This document shows positions 24,529-33,061 of a stretch of DNA of 64,000 nt, in pieces; position 1 is the first letter of the stretch; each line of letters begins with the position of its first letter. The notes under the pieces were generated by a model. That model was not told the DNA's origin and did no database searches. It saw only the letters and a list, made by a program, of their open reading frames with translations. The stretch spans positions 7,130,001-7,194,000 of the forward strand of contig NZ_CP160402.1 of the NCBI RefSeq assembly GCF_040730185.1, read 5' to 3'. Both the position numbers and the translations under genes were made by a program. This DNA is from Streptomyces sp. Je 1-332 (GTDB lineage Bacteria > Actinomycetota > Actinomycetes > Streptomycetales > Streptomycetaceae).

Positions 24529-25773
24529 CTACCCGAAGCCTGGCACCACGAGGACGAGCCACACCGCTGCGGGCACCACGGCCACCACGATCCCGCCATA
24601 CACCATCAGCTGCCGGAAGAAGCGCTCGCGGTCGACGTCAGGAGCGGCGGCGAGCACCAGCGCGCCGTTGGTCGAGAAGGGGCTGACGTCCACGACGGTG
24701 GCGGAGACGGCGAGCGCCGCGATCATGCCGACCGCCCCGATCTCGCCCTGGGCAAGGAACGGCACCGCGAGCGGGATGAGCGCGCCCATGATGCCGACGG
24801 AGGAGGCGAACGCGGAGATGAGCGCGCCGATGTAGCAGAGCAGCAGGGCGGCGAGGAGCGGGACGCCGATGTCGGAGACGCCCTCACCGGCCCAGTCGAT
24901 GGTGCCCATCTCCTCCAGCACGCCGACGTAGGTCAGCACTCCGCAGATGAGAAGGACGGTCGGCCAGGCGATCTCACCGACGGCCTTGCGGCTGGAATCG
25001 GGCCAGAACGCGCTCAGGATCACGGCCAGGGTGATGGCGCTCAGTCCCGCGTCGAGATCGAAGCCAAGGACGGCGACGACGAGCGCGACCAGCGCGGCGA
25101 GCGTGGCGATCTTGGCCGGATCGAGCCGCGAATCTGCCTCGCTCTCGGCTGACTTGCCGGTGTCGCGCCCGCCCAGCTTCAGCCCCCCGAAGAGGACGAA
25201 GACGATCCCGGCGATCAGGAGATTCACGACGAGCGAGGCGAGGAAGAGCGCGACCTCGTTGCCCGGGAGCTTCTCGCGCTCCACGATGCCGTTGACGATC
25301 GAGCCGTAGATGCTGATGGGCGAGAAGCCGCCGCCCTGGGCGCCGTGGACCACCATGGCGCCCATCAGGAGCGGGCTGATTCCGTACTGGGCGGCGAAGC
25401 TCAGGGCGATCGGCGCGACGATCGCGACGGCGGCGGGACTCACCGCGCCGATCGCGGTGAGCGCCCCGGTGATCACGAACATCACCCAGGGGATCAGCGC
25501 GATCCGCCCGCGCACCAGCCGGATCGAGGCGTGCACCAGCCAGTCCGTGGTGCCGTTGGCGCGGGCTATCGCGAACAGATAGGTCACGCCGACCAGGACG
25601 ACGAACAGGTCGCCGGGGAAGCCGGCGAAGATGCCGTCCGCGTCGAGGTCGGCGGCCAGCTCGCCGACCGCGAAGGCCGCGGCGAACGCGAGCGCGCCCA
25701 TGTTGATGGAGCGAGTGGTGGCGATCACGAAGACCACCACGAGTACGAGGATGGAGATGAGTTCGGCGGACAA
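24529..25773 (-). CDS. MatC-like dicarboxylate (malonate) carrier
   Basis: 414 residues with about 11-12 membrane segments. It shows the MatC N-terminal-domain pattern: RSINMGALAFAAAFAVG, LFVVLVGVTYLFAIARANGT, and GAVSPAAVAIVAPIAL with MVVHGAQGGGFSPIS. The C-terminal half has SVGIMGALIPLAVPFL and VDVSPFSTNGAL. Together with MatB it forms a malonate uptake-activation pair. The TTG at 25773 is preferred: it is preceded by ACGGGAG and lies directly before the first helix. An ATG further upstream (25926) would translate through the operator region. Confidence 0.85.
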   Translation of the reverse strand: MSAELISILVLVVVFVIATTRSINMGALAFAAAFAVGELAADLDADGIFAGFPGDLFVVLVGVTYLFAIARANGTTDWLVHASIRLVRGRIALIPWVMFVITGALTAIGAVSPAAVAIVAPIALSFAAQYGISPLLMGAMVVHGAQGGGFSPISIYGSIVNGIVEREKLPGNEVALFLASLVVNLLIAGIVFVLFGGLKLGGRDTGKSAESEADSRLDPAKIATLAALVALVVAVLGFDLDAGLSAITLAVILSAFWPDSSRKAVGEIAWPTVLLICGVLTYVGVLEEMGTIDWAGEGVSDIGVPLLAALLLCYIGALISAFASSVGIMGALIPLAVPFLAQGEIGAVGMIAALAVSATVVDVSPFSTNGALVLAAAPDVDRERFFRQLMVYGGIVVAVVPAAVWLVLVVPGFG

Positions 25774-25813
25774 CGTGGGCTCCCGTCCCTGGGGCCGTCC
25801 CTCAGTGGCCAAG

Positions 25814-25824
25814 TGGCTGAGCCA
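25814..25824. promoter_or_regulatory. Candidate GntR/FadR operator TGGCTGAGCCA (site 1)
   Basis: An 11-bp palindrome in the shared promoter region of matC and the GntR gene, 40 bp upstream of the matC start. It fits the TGG-n5-CCA pattern common to FadR-subfamily operators. With flanking bases (25811-25826) it is an exact inverted copy of site 2 at 25889-25904. Confidence 0.65.
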
Positions 25825-25890
25825 ATCTGGCCGTTGGCGGAACTCAGCGTCGGGGTATCGGTTCCGGCCGTCAAGGGATCGGACACAAAT

Positions 25891-25901
25891 TGGCTCAGCC
25901 A
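25891..25901. promoter_or_regulatory. Candidate GntR/FadR operator TGGCTCAGCCA (site 2)
   Basis: The reverse complement of site 1 over 16 bp, with centres 77 bp apart. It is followed by a tandem CACTTGCGCACTCGTC (two copies, about 25911-25942). Position favours autoregulation of the GntR gene. Confidence 0.62.
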
Positions 25902-26003
25902 CTTGCCCACTTGCGCACTCGTCCACTTGCGCACTCGTCCACCGGATCGGCCGCTGTTAGGCTGCGCACCCATCGGCACGGGGACCGAGATGGGGGGGTT
26001 GGG

Positions 26004-26735
26004 ATGTCTGACGCGCTGCGCCCCATGGGCAGGACGAGGCTGTACGAGCAGGTCCTCGACCGGCTGCGTGCCTATGTCGGAGAGGGCGGTCTGCGCTCCG
26101 GCGACCGGCTGCCGACCGAGCGCGAACTGGCCCAGCGCCTGGGCGTTTCCCGCGCTTCCGTGAAGCAGGCGATCGTCGTACTGGAAGTGCAGGGGCTCGT
26201 CGAGGTGCGGCACGGCGGCGGCACCTATCTGGTCAAGGACAGCCTGGACGCCGAGCCCGTGGAGCGGCTCGTGGAGCGCAAGCGGCGGCTGCCCGACGTC
26301 CTTGAGGCGCGCGAGGCCCTGGAGACCAAGCTCGCCGAACTGGCAGCGGAGCGCCGCACGGACGAGGATCTGCGGGCGATGCGGGACGCCCTCGGCACGA
26401 TGGCGCGGGAGATCGAGGAGGGCGAGCGCGGAGTCGAGGGTGACCGGCTCTTCCACGCCGCCGTGACCGCGGCCGCCCACAGCGCGCTGCTCGCCGAGTT
26501 CATGCGGTCCATCGCCGAGCAGATCACCGAGAGCCGCAACGAGTCGCTGCGCCAGGTGCGGCGCCCCGCCCGTTCACTCGCCCAGCACCACGCGATCCTC
26601 GACGCGATCGAGGCGGGCCGTGGCCGGGCGGCGGCGGCCGCGATGCGCCGGCATGTGCGGACGGTGGCGAAAGTGCGGCTCCTCGACTGGAACCCGGACG
26701 ACGAGGCGAACGCCCCGGACCACTCGGAGGCGTAG
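26004..26735 (+). CDS. FadR-subfamily GntR regulator
   Basis: 243 residues. The winged helix-turn-helix (RLPTERELAQRLGVSRASVKQAI, seen as ERELAQRLGVSR and VKQAIVVLE) is followed by an all-helical FCD effector domain with the metal-type residues in DRLFHAAVTAAAHSALL and QHHAILDAIEAGRGRAA. FCD proteins bind carboxylic acids. It is divergent from the malonate carrier and most likely represses the mat genes, with malonate or malonyl-CoA as a plausible ligand, as for MatR in Rhizobium. Confidence 0.9.
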   Translation: MSDALRPMGRTRLYEQVLDRLRAYVGEGGLRSGDRLPTERELAQRLGVSRASVKQAIVVLEVQGLVEVRHGGGTYLVKDSLDAEPVERLVERKRRLPDVLEAREALETKLAELAAERRTDEDLRAMRDALGTMAREIEEGERGVEGDRLFHAAVTAAAHSALLAEFMRSIAEQITESRNESLRQVRRPARSLAQHHAILDAIEAGRGRAAAAAMRRHVRTVAKVRLLDWNPDDEANAPDHSEA

Positions 26736-26876
26736 TACCCGCGGTAACTTCCCTGCTGCACAGGTCTGTTCATTCGCCGCCGCAGACCCCACCATTCTCG
26801 GCACCGCTCAGGTGACACGTGTCCCGCGCCCCGCCGCGGTGAATGTGGTGACGTCCGCCCGACCGAGGGGGAACCC

Positions 26877-27566
26877 GTGCTGCGCCGAATCTCCGTCCCG
26901 CTGACCGTCGCGGCCGTCGCCGCTCTGCTGCTGCCGCAGTCCTCCGCCCAGGCGGACGTGCCCCGCGAGGCCGCCCGTACGCCGGTCATCTTCGTCCATG
27001 GCTACAACGCCGACCCGGGGGTGTGGGGCTCCCTGCGCGACGACTTCAAGGCGTCGGGCTACGCGGACGCGGAGTTGCACTCCTGGGGTTACGACACCAG
27101 CCAGTCGGTGAACGAGGTGCTGTCCGGCCGGTTCGCCGCGTACGTCGAGGACGTGCGGGCGCGGTCGGGCGCCGCCAAGGTGGACATCGTCGCCCACTCC
27201 TTCGGGAGCCTCGTCACCCGCTGGTACGTCAAGCACGGCGGCGGCACCGGCAAGGTCGCCCACTGGGCCTCCCTGGCCGGCCCCAACCACGGCACCGCCA
27301 CGGCCTGGGCCTGCGCGGCCTGGTCCCAGGCCTGCCGTGACATGACACCGGGTTCCTACGTCCAGGACGGGCTCGCGGAAGGCGACGAGACACCGGGAGA
27401 CGTCGCCTACGCGACCTGGTGGTCGAACTGCGACGAAGTCATCAACCCGGACAACAGCGTGCCTCTCGACGGCGCGACGAACAACGCCGCGGGCTGCCTG
27501 AAACACAACGACCTGCTGGGGGACGACGGGGTGTCACAGGGGGTCCGGGCCTTCGTCGGCGGCTAG
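26877..27566 (+). CDS. Secreted triacylglycerol lipase/esterase (alpha/beta hydrolase)
   Basis: 229 residues. A cleavable signal peptide (LTVAAVAALLLPQSSAQA, cleavage after about residue 27) precedes the mature enzyme. The oxyanion loop is VIFVHGYNADPGVW, the nucleophile elbow AHSFGS, with candidate acid in NCDEVINPDNSVPL and His in CLKHNDLL. Two or more Cys in the C-terminal half suggest disulfides. Length matches small class-2 Streptomyces lipases. The GTG start follows GAGGGGG. It stands alone, 141 bp after the GntR gene. Confidence 0.87.
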   Translation: MLRRISVPLTVAAVAALLLPQSSAQADVPREAARTPVIFVHGYNADPGVWGSLRDDFKASGYADAELHSWGYDTSQSVNEVLSGRFAAYVEDVRARSGAAKVDIVAHSFGSLVTRWYVKHGGGTGKVAHWASLAGPNHGTATAWACAAWSQACRDMTPGSYVQDGLAEGDETPGDVAYATWWSNCDEVINPDNSVPLDGATNNAAGCLKHNDLLGDDGVSQGVRAFVGG

Positions 27567-27586
27567 CCCCCTGTGCTCGCCCTGAC

Positions 27587-28654
27587 CTAGCGACGGACGC
27601 GCAGACGGGTCAACAGATCCTCGCCCGCCGGGCCCGACCCCGACTTGTCCACCACGTACGCGGAGCCGTCGGCCACGTGGACGTGATTGGGGAGCGCGGC
27701 GGTGGCCACGGTCTTCACGACGGCTCCCTTGCGCGGGTCGACGACCGTGACGGTGGCGGAGAGCCGGTTGACCGCCAGGACGTGTCCCGAACGGTGGTCG
27801 ACGGCCACGGACTTGGTGCCCTCGCCCGACTCCACGGACCGGGTGACGGCGCCCTCGCGCAGGTCGACGACCGAGACGGTGCCCGAGGTCTGGTCACCGG
27901 TGTAGGCGGTGCGGCCGTTCTTGGACAGTGCCACCGAGAGCGGGCCGTCGCCGGTCGGTATGAGCCGCGGGCTCTTGGCGTCGACGGCGACCTCGATGAT
28001 CCGGTCGCCGTTGTGGTCGGCCGCGTACACGGAGCCGGTCCGCTCGTTCACGGCGAGGCCCGTCGGCCCCGCGCCCGGCACGGTGACGCGCCGCTTCTCC
28101 TTGAAGGTGCCGGAGTCGAACGCGACGAGGGTGCCGTCACCGAAGGCGCTGGCCCACACCAGGTCACGCCGCTCGTCGACGACGACCTCCCGCGCGTGGT
28201 TCACGCCGGGCAGGGTGGCGAGGTGCTTGCCGCTGAGCTGGCTGTAGACGGAGACGGAGTTGTCCCGGGTGTTCGTCGTCCAGACGGTGTTGTGCTCGTC
28301 GTCCACGGCGACGCCGTACACGGACTGGACGGCGCCCGTGCCCGCGTTGACGGCAGGCGCGTACGACTTCTCCACCCGCAGGGTGTCCGGATCGGCCCTC
28401 AGCAGCCTGGACTCGGTGACGGGCGCCGGCGGCTGGCCCACGGAAGAGGCGACCCAGAGGGCGTCGTTCCGCTCCGAGTACGCGGACTGGTACAGGCCCG
28501 GCGCGAGCGGTGCGGAGGTGACGGCCGAACCGGCGCCCGCGGGTGCGGCGCCCGGGAGGGCCGCACTCGCGGTGCCGGTCGACGCCAGGGCGCTCCCCGC
28601 GGCGAGGGACACGGCGGTCGCGATGATGCGGACACGGTGGGTGGATGCGGTCAT
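27587..28654 (-). CDS. Secreted YncE-like beta-propeller protein, iron-box controlled
   Basis: 355 residues. A signal peptide (IIATAVSLAAGSALASTGTASA) is followed by seven or so WD/NHL-like blades with recurrent V-x-V-D...G-V-W/Y-A elements (GVAVDDEHNTVWTTN, GLAVNERTGSVYAAD, SVAVDHRSGHVLAVN). YncE of E. coli is the nearest well-known relative and is Fur-regulated. An iron box at 28711-28729 lies 57 bp upstream, and AAGGAG precedes the ATG. A role in metal-limited cell-surface functions is inferred. Convergent with the lipase. Confidence 0.82.
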   Translation of the reverse strand: MTASTHRVRIIATAVSLAAGSALASTGTASAALPGAAPAGAGSAVTSAPLAPGLYQSAYSERNDALWVASSVGQPPAPVTESRLLRADPDTLRVEKSYAPAVNAGTGAVQSVYGVAVDDEHNTVWTTNTRDNSVSVYSQLSGKHLATLPGVNHAREVVVDERRDLVWASAFGDGTLVAFDSGTFKEKRRVTVPGAGPTGLAVNERTGSVYAADHNGDRIIEVAVDAKSPRLIPTGDGPLSVALSKNGRTAYTGDQTSGTVSVVDLREGAVTRSVESGEGTKSVAVDHRSGHVLAVNRLSATVTVVDPRKGAVVKTVATAALPNHVHVADGSAYVVDKSGSGPAGEDLLTRLRVRR

Positions 28655-28710
28655 GCTGCGTCGATCTCCTTGGCAGGGGTGACTCCGGAGAGAGCCACTC
28701 GCCGATCAAC

Positions 28711-28729
28711 TTAGCCGAGGCTTACCTAA
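28711..28729. promoter_or_regulatory. Iron box (DmdR/IdeR type)
   Basis: TTAGCCGAGGCTTACCTAA matches the TTAGGTTAGGCTAACCTAA consensus at 15 of 19 positions, including both outer arms. It lies upstream of the beta-propeller gene on the minus strand. Confidence 0.72.
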
Positions 28730-28771
28730 TCCGTCACCGCCCGATGTGCCCCACGCCCCTCCCGGCGCCGG

Positions 28772-29308
28772 TCAGGACAGGCAACCCGCGTGCGCCAGGG
28801 CCTGCTTGAGCAGGACACCGTGTCCGCCCGGCATCTCGTTCTGGACCACCTCGGACGCTGCCTCCTGCGGACTGAACCAGACCAGGTCGAGAGCGTCCTG
28901 GCGGGGCCGGCAGTCGCCGGCCACCGGGACGATGTAGGCGAGGGACACCGCGTGCTGGCGGGGGTCGTGAAACGGCGTGATGCCTTGCGTCGGGAAGTAC
29001 TCGGCGACGGTGAAGGGCTGCAGCGAGGCCGGGACGCGGGGCAGCGCCACCGGGCCGAGGTCCTTCTCCAGGTGGCGCAGCAGGGCGTCCCTGACCCGCT
29101 CGTGGTGCAGGACGCGGCCGGAGACGAGGGAGCGGTTGACCACCCCGTCCCGCCCCATGCCCAACAGCAGTCCGATGCTGGTGACTTCGCCGCTGTCGTC
29201 TACGCGCACCGGCACCGCTTCGACGTACAGGATCGGCATGCGGTTGCGGGCCTGCTCGAGCTCGTCGGAGGGCAGCCAGCCGGGCGTGGTTTCGGTCGTG
29301 TCAGACAT
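28772..29308 (-). CDS. NUDIX-like hydrolase family protein (DUF4916)
   Basis: 178 residues. It resembles actinobacterial DUF4916 proteins of the NUDIX superfamily, but the Nudix box is degenerate: GRVLHHERVRDALLRHLEKDLG keeps the spacing and a Glu yet lacks the normal REuxEExGU. Catalysis is therefore doubtful. No good ribosome site is visible before the ATG at 29308. It lies between two iron-box-controlled units and might be read through from the ABC genes 38 bp upstream. Confidence 0.7.
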   Translation of the reverse strand: MSDTTETTPGWLPSDELEQARNRMPILYVEAVPVRVDDSGEVTSIGLLLGMGRDGVVNRSLVSGRVLHHERVRDALLRHLEKDLGPVALPRVPASLQPFTVAEYFPTQGITPFHDPRQHAVSLAYIVPVAGDCRPRQDALDLVWFSPQEAASEVVQNEMPGGHGVLLKQALAHAGCLS

Positions 29309-29346
29309 CGGCTGATCATACGTTCACTGGCTCCCGCCGTGCTGCT

Positions 29347-31212
29347 TCACCTCGCGGAGCGGGTGCCGGACCATGCCTGCCACAGGGAGGCGTAGGGCCC
29401 GGAACCCGCGCTCAGTTCGTCGTGGGTGCCGCTCTCCACTATGCGGCCGCCCTCCATGACGACGATCCGGTCCGCGGTCGCGGCCTGGGTGAGCCGGTGT
29501 GCGACGACCAGCGCGGTGCGTCCCTCCACCGCCCGGCTCGCGGCCTTCTCCAGGAGACGCGCGCCGGTGCTGCCCGCCTCGGCCGTCGCCTCGTCGAGCA
29601 CGGCCACCGGCGGATCGGCCAGCATCAGCCGGGCCAGGGCGAGTTGCTGGACCTGGGCGGAGGTGAGGCGGTGGCCTCCGTCGCCCACGACGGTGTACAG
29701 GCCGTCGGGGAGTGCCTGGACCCAGTCGAGCGCCTCGACGTCGGTCAGCGCCGTGCGCAGCTCGTCGTCGGTGGCGTCGGCACGGGCCAACCGCAGGTCG
29801 TCCGCGAGCGGCCCGGCGAAAACATGTGTCTCCTGGGTGACCAGGGCCACCGGCAGGCCGTCGCCGTCGCCGCCCCGGCCCGCGGTGCCGGTCAGGTGCA
29901 CCGAGCCCGAGGTCGGCCGGTGCACCCCCGCGATGAGCTTGGCGAGAGTGGTCTTGCCCGCGCCGCTCGGACCGACGAGCGCCACCTTCTCCCCGGCCCG
30001 CAGCGTGAGGTCCACGTTCTGCAGGACGTGCTGCCCGGGTACGTACGCGTGGTCGATGCCGATCACGGTGACGGTGCCGTCCGGCTGCGTACCGGACCGC
30101 GACGGTTCGGCGGCCCCCCGCGCCCGCGCCGGCTCGGGCGTCGGCTCGTCGGCGACCCCCACGAGGCGGGCGAGTGACGCCGTCGCCGACTGTGCGTCGT
30201 CGAGGAGTACGAGTGCGGAGTTGACCGGCCCGAACAGGCTGTGGAAGTAGAGCGCTGCGGCCGTCGCGGTGCCGATGGACACGGAGTCCGCGCGGACCAG
30301 GTAGAAGCCGGTGACGAGGACCGCGGCGAGGCCCGTGTACTCGGCGACGTGCAGGCGGTTGTAGAAGTCGAGGACCAGCCGGATGCCGCGCATCTTCAGC
30401 TCGACCGCGGTCGTCGAACGCCGGGTGACCCGCGCGGTGTGCTGCTCCTCGATGCGGAAGGCCCGCACCGTGCCCGCGCCGGCGATGGTGTCCAGCAACT
30501 GCTGCTGCTGGGCACCGGTGGCGACGCGCTGCTCGGCGTAGAGCGGAACGGCGTGCCGGACGTACCAGCGGGCCGTGGACGCCTGGACGGGCACCGCGAG
30601 GAGGGCCGCGAGCAGGAAGCGCCAGTCGAGGGCCGCCATCGCGCCCAGCGTCAGCAGGATGGCGAGCAGGGAGCGGGCCAGCTCGGGCAGGGCGCTGCGC
30701 ACCGCCTCGCCGACCACTGAGACATCCCGGGTCACCCGCGCGGTGAGGTCTCCGGCCCCGGCCTTCTCCACCTGTTCGAGCGGCAGCCGCAGGGCCTTCT
30801 CCACGAACCGCTCGCGCAGCTGCGCGAGCACCGTCTCGCCGAGCCGGGAGACGAGCGTCAGGCCGAGCGAGGTGGTCCCGCCGTGCGCGAGGGCGACCAG
30901 GACGAGCAGGACGACCGGCAGGGTGAGGTCTCCCGCCGGACGCTGGTCGGCCACCAGGTCCACGATGCGGCCGAGCAGCGGCTGGACGAGGAGTCCCACA
31001 GCGGTCGCCGCGATCATCACGGCGAAGCCGCCGACCGCGAGACCGCGGTACGGGCGCACCAGCTCGCGGACCGCGGCGCGGGTGCGGGGCCCGGTGGCGG
31101 TGGGGAGCAGCTCGCGGGTGTCCGTGTGCTGCTCGCCCGAGGACTCGTTCACGCCATCAGCGTTCATGCCATCACCGCTCATGCCATCACCGTTCATGTC
31201 ATCACGGTTCAT
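29347..31212 (-). CDS. ABC exporter half-transporter B (canonical Walker, degenerate signature)
   Basis: 621 residues, six-helix membrane domain plus nucleotide-binding domain. Walker A is GPSGAGKTT, the Q-loop VTQETHVF, Walker B VAVLDEATAEAG with the catalytic Glu, and the switch His VVAHRL. The ABC signature is LTSAQ rather than LSGGQ. It overlaps the partner's stop by 4 bp (ATGA), so the two form a heterodimer. The first 25 residues are a repeat of MNxDG units encoded by 15-bp tandem repeats. The iron box before the pair suggests siderophore traffic, as with the IrtAB-type and siderophore exporters. Confidence 0.88.
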   Translation of the reverse strand: MNRDDMNGDGMSGDGMNADGVNESSGEQHTDTRELLPTATGPRTRAAVRELVRPYRGLAVGGFAVMIAATAVGLLVQPLLGRIVDLVADQRPAGDLTLPVVLLVLVALAHGGTTSLGLTLVSRLGETVLAQLRERFVEKALRLPLEQVEKAGAGDLTARVTRDVSVVGEAVRSALPELARSLLAILLTLGAMAALDWRFLLAALLAVPVQASTARWYVRHAVPLYAEQRVATGAQQQQLLDTIAGAGTVRAFRIEEQHTARVTRRSTTAVELKMRGIRLVLDFYNRLHVAEYTGLAAVLVTGFYLVRADSVSIGTATAAALYFHSLFGPVNSALVLLDDAQSATASLARLVGVADEPTPEPARARGAAEPSRSGTQPDGTVTVIGIDHAYVPGQHVLQNVDLTLRAGEKVALVGPSGAGKTTLAKLIAGVHRPTSGSVHLTGTAGRGGDGDGLPVALVTQETHVFAGPLADDLRLARADATDDELRTALTDVEALDWVQALPDGLYTVVGDGGHRLTSAQVQQLALARLMLADPPVAVLDEATAEAGSTGARLLEKAASRAVEGRTALVVAHRLTQAATADRIVVMEGGRIVESGTHDELSAGSGPYASLWQAWSGTRSAR

Positions 31213-31221
31213 GCCAACACC
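31147..31221. repeat. 15-bp tandem repeat (5 units) at the junction of the two ABC genes
   Basis: Units of the form GTTCATGCCATCACC begin at 31147, 31162, 31177, 31192 and 31207. On the minus strand each in-frame unit encodes five residues (MNRDD, MNGDG, MSGDG, MNADG, VNESS). The array also includes the stop codon of the upstream ABC gene and provides several possible ATG starts. Confidence 0.9.
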
Positions 31222-32903
31222 GCCGCGCGGTAGGCCTCATGACGTTGGATCAGATCTGCGTGCGGGGCCGTGTCGATGACCTGTCCCTCGTCCAGGAGCG
31301 CCACCCGGTCGGTGACCGAGAGCAGGGCGGGGCTGGTGGTCACCAGGACCGTGGTGCGGCCCTTGCGGATCTCGCGGACTCCGGCAGCGATACGGGCCTC
31401 GGTCACGGCGTCGACCGCGGTGGTCGGATCGTGGACCACGAGGACGGGGGGTTCGGCGGCCAGCGCCCTGGCGAGGGCGACGCGTTGGCGCTGCCCGCCC
31501 GAGAGGGAGCGGCCGCGTTCACCGACCGGCGTGTGCTCGCCGTCCGGCAGCGTCTGGGCGACCTGGGCCACTCCGGCGGCCGCCATCGCCTGTTCCGGGT
31601 CGGTGGCGTCGGAGGCGGCGGCCGTGACGTTGTCGCGGACGGAGCCTTCGAAGAGGTCAGCGTCGTGTTCGGCCACCAGCACCGCAGTGCGCAGCTCGGC
31701 CGGGTCGAGGTCGCGCAGGGGTATGCCGTCCAGCTCCACCGTTCCGGCCTCGGGGTCGGTCCGCCTGGCCAGGCAGCGCAGCAGGTCGTTGGCGTGCGCG
31801 GGGTCCGTCGCGACCACCCCGAGCAGCTCGCCCGGCGCGACGTCCAGGTCCACTCCGCGCAGCCCGCCGTGCCGTACGCCGTCGAGCCGCACCGCCCCGC
31901 GCACCGGCACGGGCAGCCTCCGGTCGCCGGCCGTGACGACGGGCGCGGTGGCGACGACCTCCGCGATCCGTCCCGCCGACGCCCTGCCCTGGGCGAACTC
32001 GGCGTTGACCCACGCGAGCACCTCCAGGGGGCCGACGAGGAAGAGCGCGAGCCCCACCGCCGACACCAGCTCGCCCAGGCTGATGCTGCCCTGGGCGGCC
32101 AGCCGGCCGCCGACCAGGGCGACGGTGGCGATCAGGCACCCCGTGAGGGCAAGGACCACGCCGCTCTGGAAAGCCTGCGCGCGCGCCGCCTTCAGCGTGG
32201 CGCCCAGGGAATCGCGGCTGGTGGTGCGGTAGCGGGCGATGGCCGCCGACTCACCGCCGATGCCCTTGAGTATCCGCAGGCCCGTCACCAGGTCGGCGGC
32301 GACGGCCGACGCGTGCGCGGCGCGCTCCTGCTCGGCCTCGCTGCGGGTCTCCAGCGGCTTGCTCAGCAGATGCCCGAGCCACAGCAGCACCGGCGTGCCG
32401 AGCAGCACGACGAGGCCGAGGGTCAGCGACATCCGCAGCAGGACGACCGCGCAGGTGAGGATGCCGGTCAGTGCCGAGATCCCGGCCATCACGGCCATGT
32501 TGACGGCGCCGACCCGCTTGGCGTCCTCGGTCGCGATGTTGGCGAGGGCGCCGGGCAGCCGGCCTTCCTCGGCTCCGCCGCCAGGGTCCAGAACGCGTCG
32601 TACGAGGGAGACGCGCAGGGTGTGCTCGGCGCGGGCGGCGGACCGCTCACCGGCCATGGCGCCGAAGCGGAAGCTCAGCGCGAGCGCCACATAGCCCACG
32701 GCGAGGACGCCGAGACATACGAGCAGGGCGCCGGTGTCGGAGTCGGTGACGGCCTGGTCGATCGCGACGCCGATCAGGACGGGGACCAGCGCCTCGCCTA
32801 TCTGGTGCCCGGAACCCAGCACCGCTCCGACGGCGACATCGCGCCGCTGGCCCCGTATCGACTCTCTCAGGACGTCCCGCCCCGACGGACTTGAGGAACT
32901 CAC
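31209..32903 (-). CDS. ABC exporter half-transporter A (degenerate ATP site, canonical signature)
   Basis: 564 residues with six membrane helices and an NBD. The Walker A position reads VVATDPAHANDLL, with no P-loop Gly/Lys. The Q-loop is VAEHDADLF, Walker B is VLVVHDPTTA with Pro for the catalytic Glu, and the switch His is missing (VTTSPAL). The signature LSGGQRQRVALARAL is intact. It must pair with the overlapping downstream gene to make one working ATP site. The GTG at 32903 follows GGAGAGGTGGCGG; a longer reading would start upstream of the iron box. It is the first gene of the iron-regulated pair. Confidence 0.87.
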   Translation of the reverse strand: MSSSSPSGRDVLRESIRGQRRDVAVGAVLGSGHQIGEALVPVLIGVAIDQAVTDSDTGALLVCLGVLAVGYVALALSFRFGAMAGERSAARAEHTLRVSLVRRVLDPGGGAEEGRLPGALANIATEDAKRVGAVNMAVMAGISALTGILTCAVVLLRMSLTLGLVVLLGTPVLLWLGHLLSKPLETRSEAEQERAAHASAVAADLVTGLRILKGIGGESAAIARYRTTSRDSLGATLKAARAQAFQSGVVLALTGCLIATVALVGGRLAAQGSISLGELVSAVGLALFLVGPLEVLAWVNAEFAQGRASAGRIAEVVATAPVVTAGDRRLPVPVRGAVRLDGVRHGGLRGVDLDVAPGELLGVVATDPAHANDLLRCLARRTDPEAGTVELDGIPLRDLDPAELRTAVLVAEHDADLFEGSVRDNVTAAASDATDPEQAMAAAGVAQVAQTLPDGEHTPVGERGRSLSGGQRQRVALARALAAEPPVLVVHDPTTAVDAVTEARIAAGVREIRKGRTTVLVTTSPALLSVTDRVALLDEGQVIDTAPHADLIQRHEAYRAAVLA

Positions 32904-32937
32904 CCGCCACCTCTCCAGGGCCGGACAGCAAAAAAAT

Positions 32938-32956
32938 CTAGGTGAGGCTACCCTAA
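32938..32956. promoter_or_regulatory. Iron box (DmdR/IdeR type) upstream of the ABC pair
   Basis: CTAGGTGAGGCTACCCTAA matches 16 of 19 positions of TTAGGTTAGGCTAACCTAA. It lies 35 bp upstream of the ABC gene A start, and 106 bp from the divergent nitrobindin gene. Confidence 0.78.
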
Positions 32957-33061
32957 GTTGCCCCTCCATGGTGCCGTCCCGGGCCAGTGACCAGCGGATG
33001 CCGCTGAGGGGAGCCCCTAGGCTGCCTCCTGGCACCGGCCCCTACCCCTGGAGCGCACACA

